Below are positions 5,063 through 5,842 of a stretch of 5,842 bases of DNA, in pieces. The position numbers and the translations under genes are program-made. This DNA is from an uncultured Lachnospiraceae bacterium (GTDB lineage Bacteria; Bacillota; Clostridia; Lachnospirales; Lachnospiraceae), in NCBI GenBank assembly GCA_910584945.1, contig CAJUDY010000081.1:1-5842 (forward strand), given 5' to 3'. Every line of letters begins with the position of its first letter. The stretch's first letter is position 1. The notes under the pieces were generated by a model. The model searched no databases, had not been told where the DNA came from, and was given only the letters and a program-made list of their open reading frames with translations.

Positions 5063-5625
5063 TCATTCTGTGGATTGAGCGGCTGTATTCAGGGACCAGC
5101 CAAAGTCATTGTGATAGATCATCTGCCTGGTCATCCTTCCGTCGATGCAGATATTTTCCCCGGTGATAAATCCGGCCTTGTCGAAGCAGAGAAAAAGGAC
5201 CATGTTGGCAATATCCAGATGATTGCCGACACGACCGGCGGGGTGCTGTAGGGCGTCGGCACCGTTGTACTCTGTAAAGGCTGTGTCGATCCAGCCGGGG
5301 GGAGGCGGAATTAACCCGAACCCTTCCGATCAGGCTGACGGCCAGGGCGTGGGTAAGAGCAGAAATCCCGCCTTTGGCGGTCGTATAGCTTTCTGTCTGC
5401 GGCTGGCTCATATGATCCCGGGAGGAAGAGATATTGACAATGGCCCCATGAGGAGAAAAGCAGGGCAGGAACAGTTTTGTCAGATAAAAGGGGGGCGGTC
5501 ACCCGCAGCGCATAATTGAATTCTTCGTAGGAACATTCGTCGATGCCTTTCATAAGGGGCAGCGCATTGTGGATGAGATAGTCGACTCTTCCGAAGTCTT
5601 TCATGACTTTTTCGGCAAAGCGGCA
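5063..5625 (-). pseudogene. SDR-family oxidoreductase remnant, N-terminal half lost and two frameshifts
   Basis: On the minus strand this is the C-terminal two thirds of a short-chain dehydrogenase/reductase, an NAD(P)-dependent enzyme family. It reads FAEKVMKDFGRVDYLIHNA from 5619, then CSYEEFNYALRVTA up to a run of six G on the plus strand (5490-5495). Dropping one base there restores PFYLTKLFLPCF and the catalytic Ser region IVNISSSRD. The active site ESYTTAKGG (Tyr-x-x-x-Lys) and RVRVNSASP follow. A second G6 run (5297-5302) again has one base too many; after it comes GWIDTAFTEY, GFITGENICIDG and RQMIYHNDFGW, with TGA at 5065-5063. The family is about 250 residues; the Rossmann nucleotide-binding start with GxxxGxG is missing. 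Substrate unknown; 3-oxoacyl reductases and sugar or steroid dehydrogenases share these motifs. As read here it is non-functional, though the two homopolymer shifts could be sequencing errors; the missing N-terminus could not. Confidence 0.88.
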
Positions 5626-5842
5626 TTTCAGCGGAGAGTGCGCCCTGGACTTGCCGCAGCCGTTCCAGCTCCGCATCCATTTGAAAGGTTCTCCACGTTC
5701 AAAATTGAGATGGTCAAGCTTTTTTGTAACACTTATGGGGAAAAATATCTCTTTTACTTTAGACCAAAGTATATCGATGTATCCTTCATCTTCGGACTGC
5801 TCCATAAAATCTTCGATCCCTTGAACAATCATATTGATTAAA
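5626..5842 (-). other. AT-rich open frame of unknown origin, joined to the SDR remnant, partial
   Basis: Upstream of the SDR homology (on the minus strand) the frame stays open to the right edge of the window. It includes MIVQGIEDFMEQSEDEGY from ATG 5832 and then SKVKEIFFPISVTKKLDH. I do not recognise this sequence. No ribosome binding site is visible in the ten bases left before 5832, so it may start outside the window. It has no Rossmann motif and is not an SDR N-terminus. About 5700-5842 is clearly richer in A and T than the SDR part. From about 5690 leftwards an alternative frame (MDAELERLRQVQGALSAEM) looks equally protein-like, so a further frameshift is possible. It is best read as a piece of another gene fused to the SDR remnant by a deletion or insertion. 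Confidence 0.35.

Noticed and set aside
1..5842. CRISPR arrays, tRNA or rRNA genes
   Set aside because: No regularly spaced repeats and no cloverleaf or rRNA-like sequence were seen on either strand.

Overview
The window looks like a chromosomal piece of a gut-type Clostridia, most likely a Lachnospiraceae member. This inference rests on the style of the proteins: a LytTR response regulator, a dCACHE chemoreceptor, a small FMN-binding lipoprotein with a DxxTGAT motif, a single-gene IS200 element, and an SDR of the type common in that family. Strong AAGGAG-type ribosome binding sites and extended -10 promoters also suggest a Firmicute. No species can be named from the sequence alone.

Layout, left to right. 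(1) 1-498, minus strand: a broken LytTR response regulator running off the left edge, with a frameshift near its start and the second half of its receiver domain deleted. (2) About 585-1232: insertion-sequence debris, namely the head of an ISL3-type transposase followed by the tail of an IS30-type transposase, bounded by a 12-bp direct repeat. (3) 1233-4149: the only intact unit, a two-gene plus-strand operon. It has an extended -10 promoter, a roughly 110-base leader, a 680-residue methyl-accepting chemotaxis protein, a 146-residue FMN-binding lipoprotein whose start overlaps the chemoreceptor stop, and a long intrinsic terminator. (4) About 4171-4960: an IS200-type element with left and right end hairpins, a hairpin hiding the transposase ribosome binding site, a tnpA gene with two in-frame stops, and an unusually long, highly structured non-coding stretch between tnpA and the right end. 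(5) 5063-5625, minus strand: a broken SDR oxidoreductase with two frameshifts, both in runs of six G. Its missing N-terminal half is replaced by an AT-rich open frame of unknown origin that continues off the right edge.

The working biology is the chemoreceptor and lipoprotein pair. One is an inner-membrane sensor with an extracytoplasmic Cache domain; the other is a surface-anchored flavoprotein. Translational coupling suggests they are made together, and a role in redox or flavin-linked taxis is a reasonable but untested inference. The most unusual non-coding feature is the RNA-like structure in the 3' part of the IS200 element.
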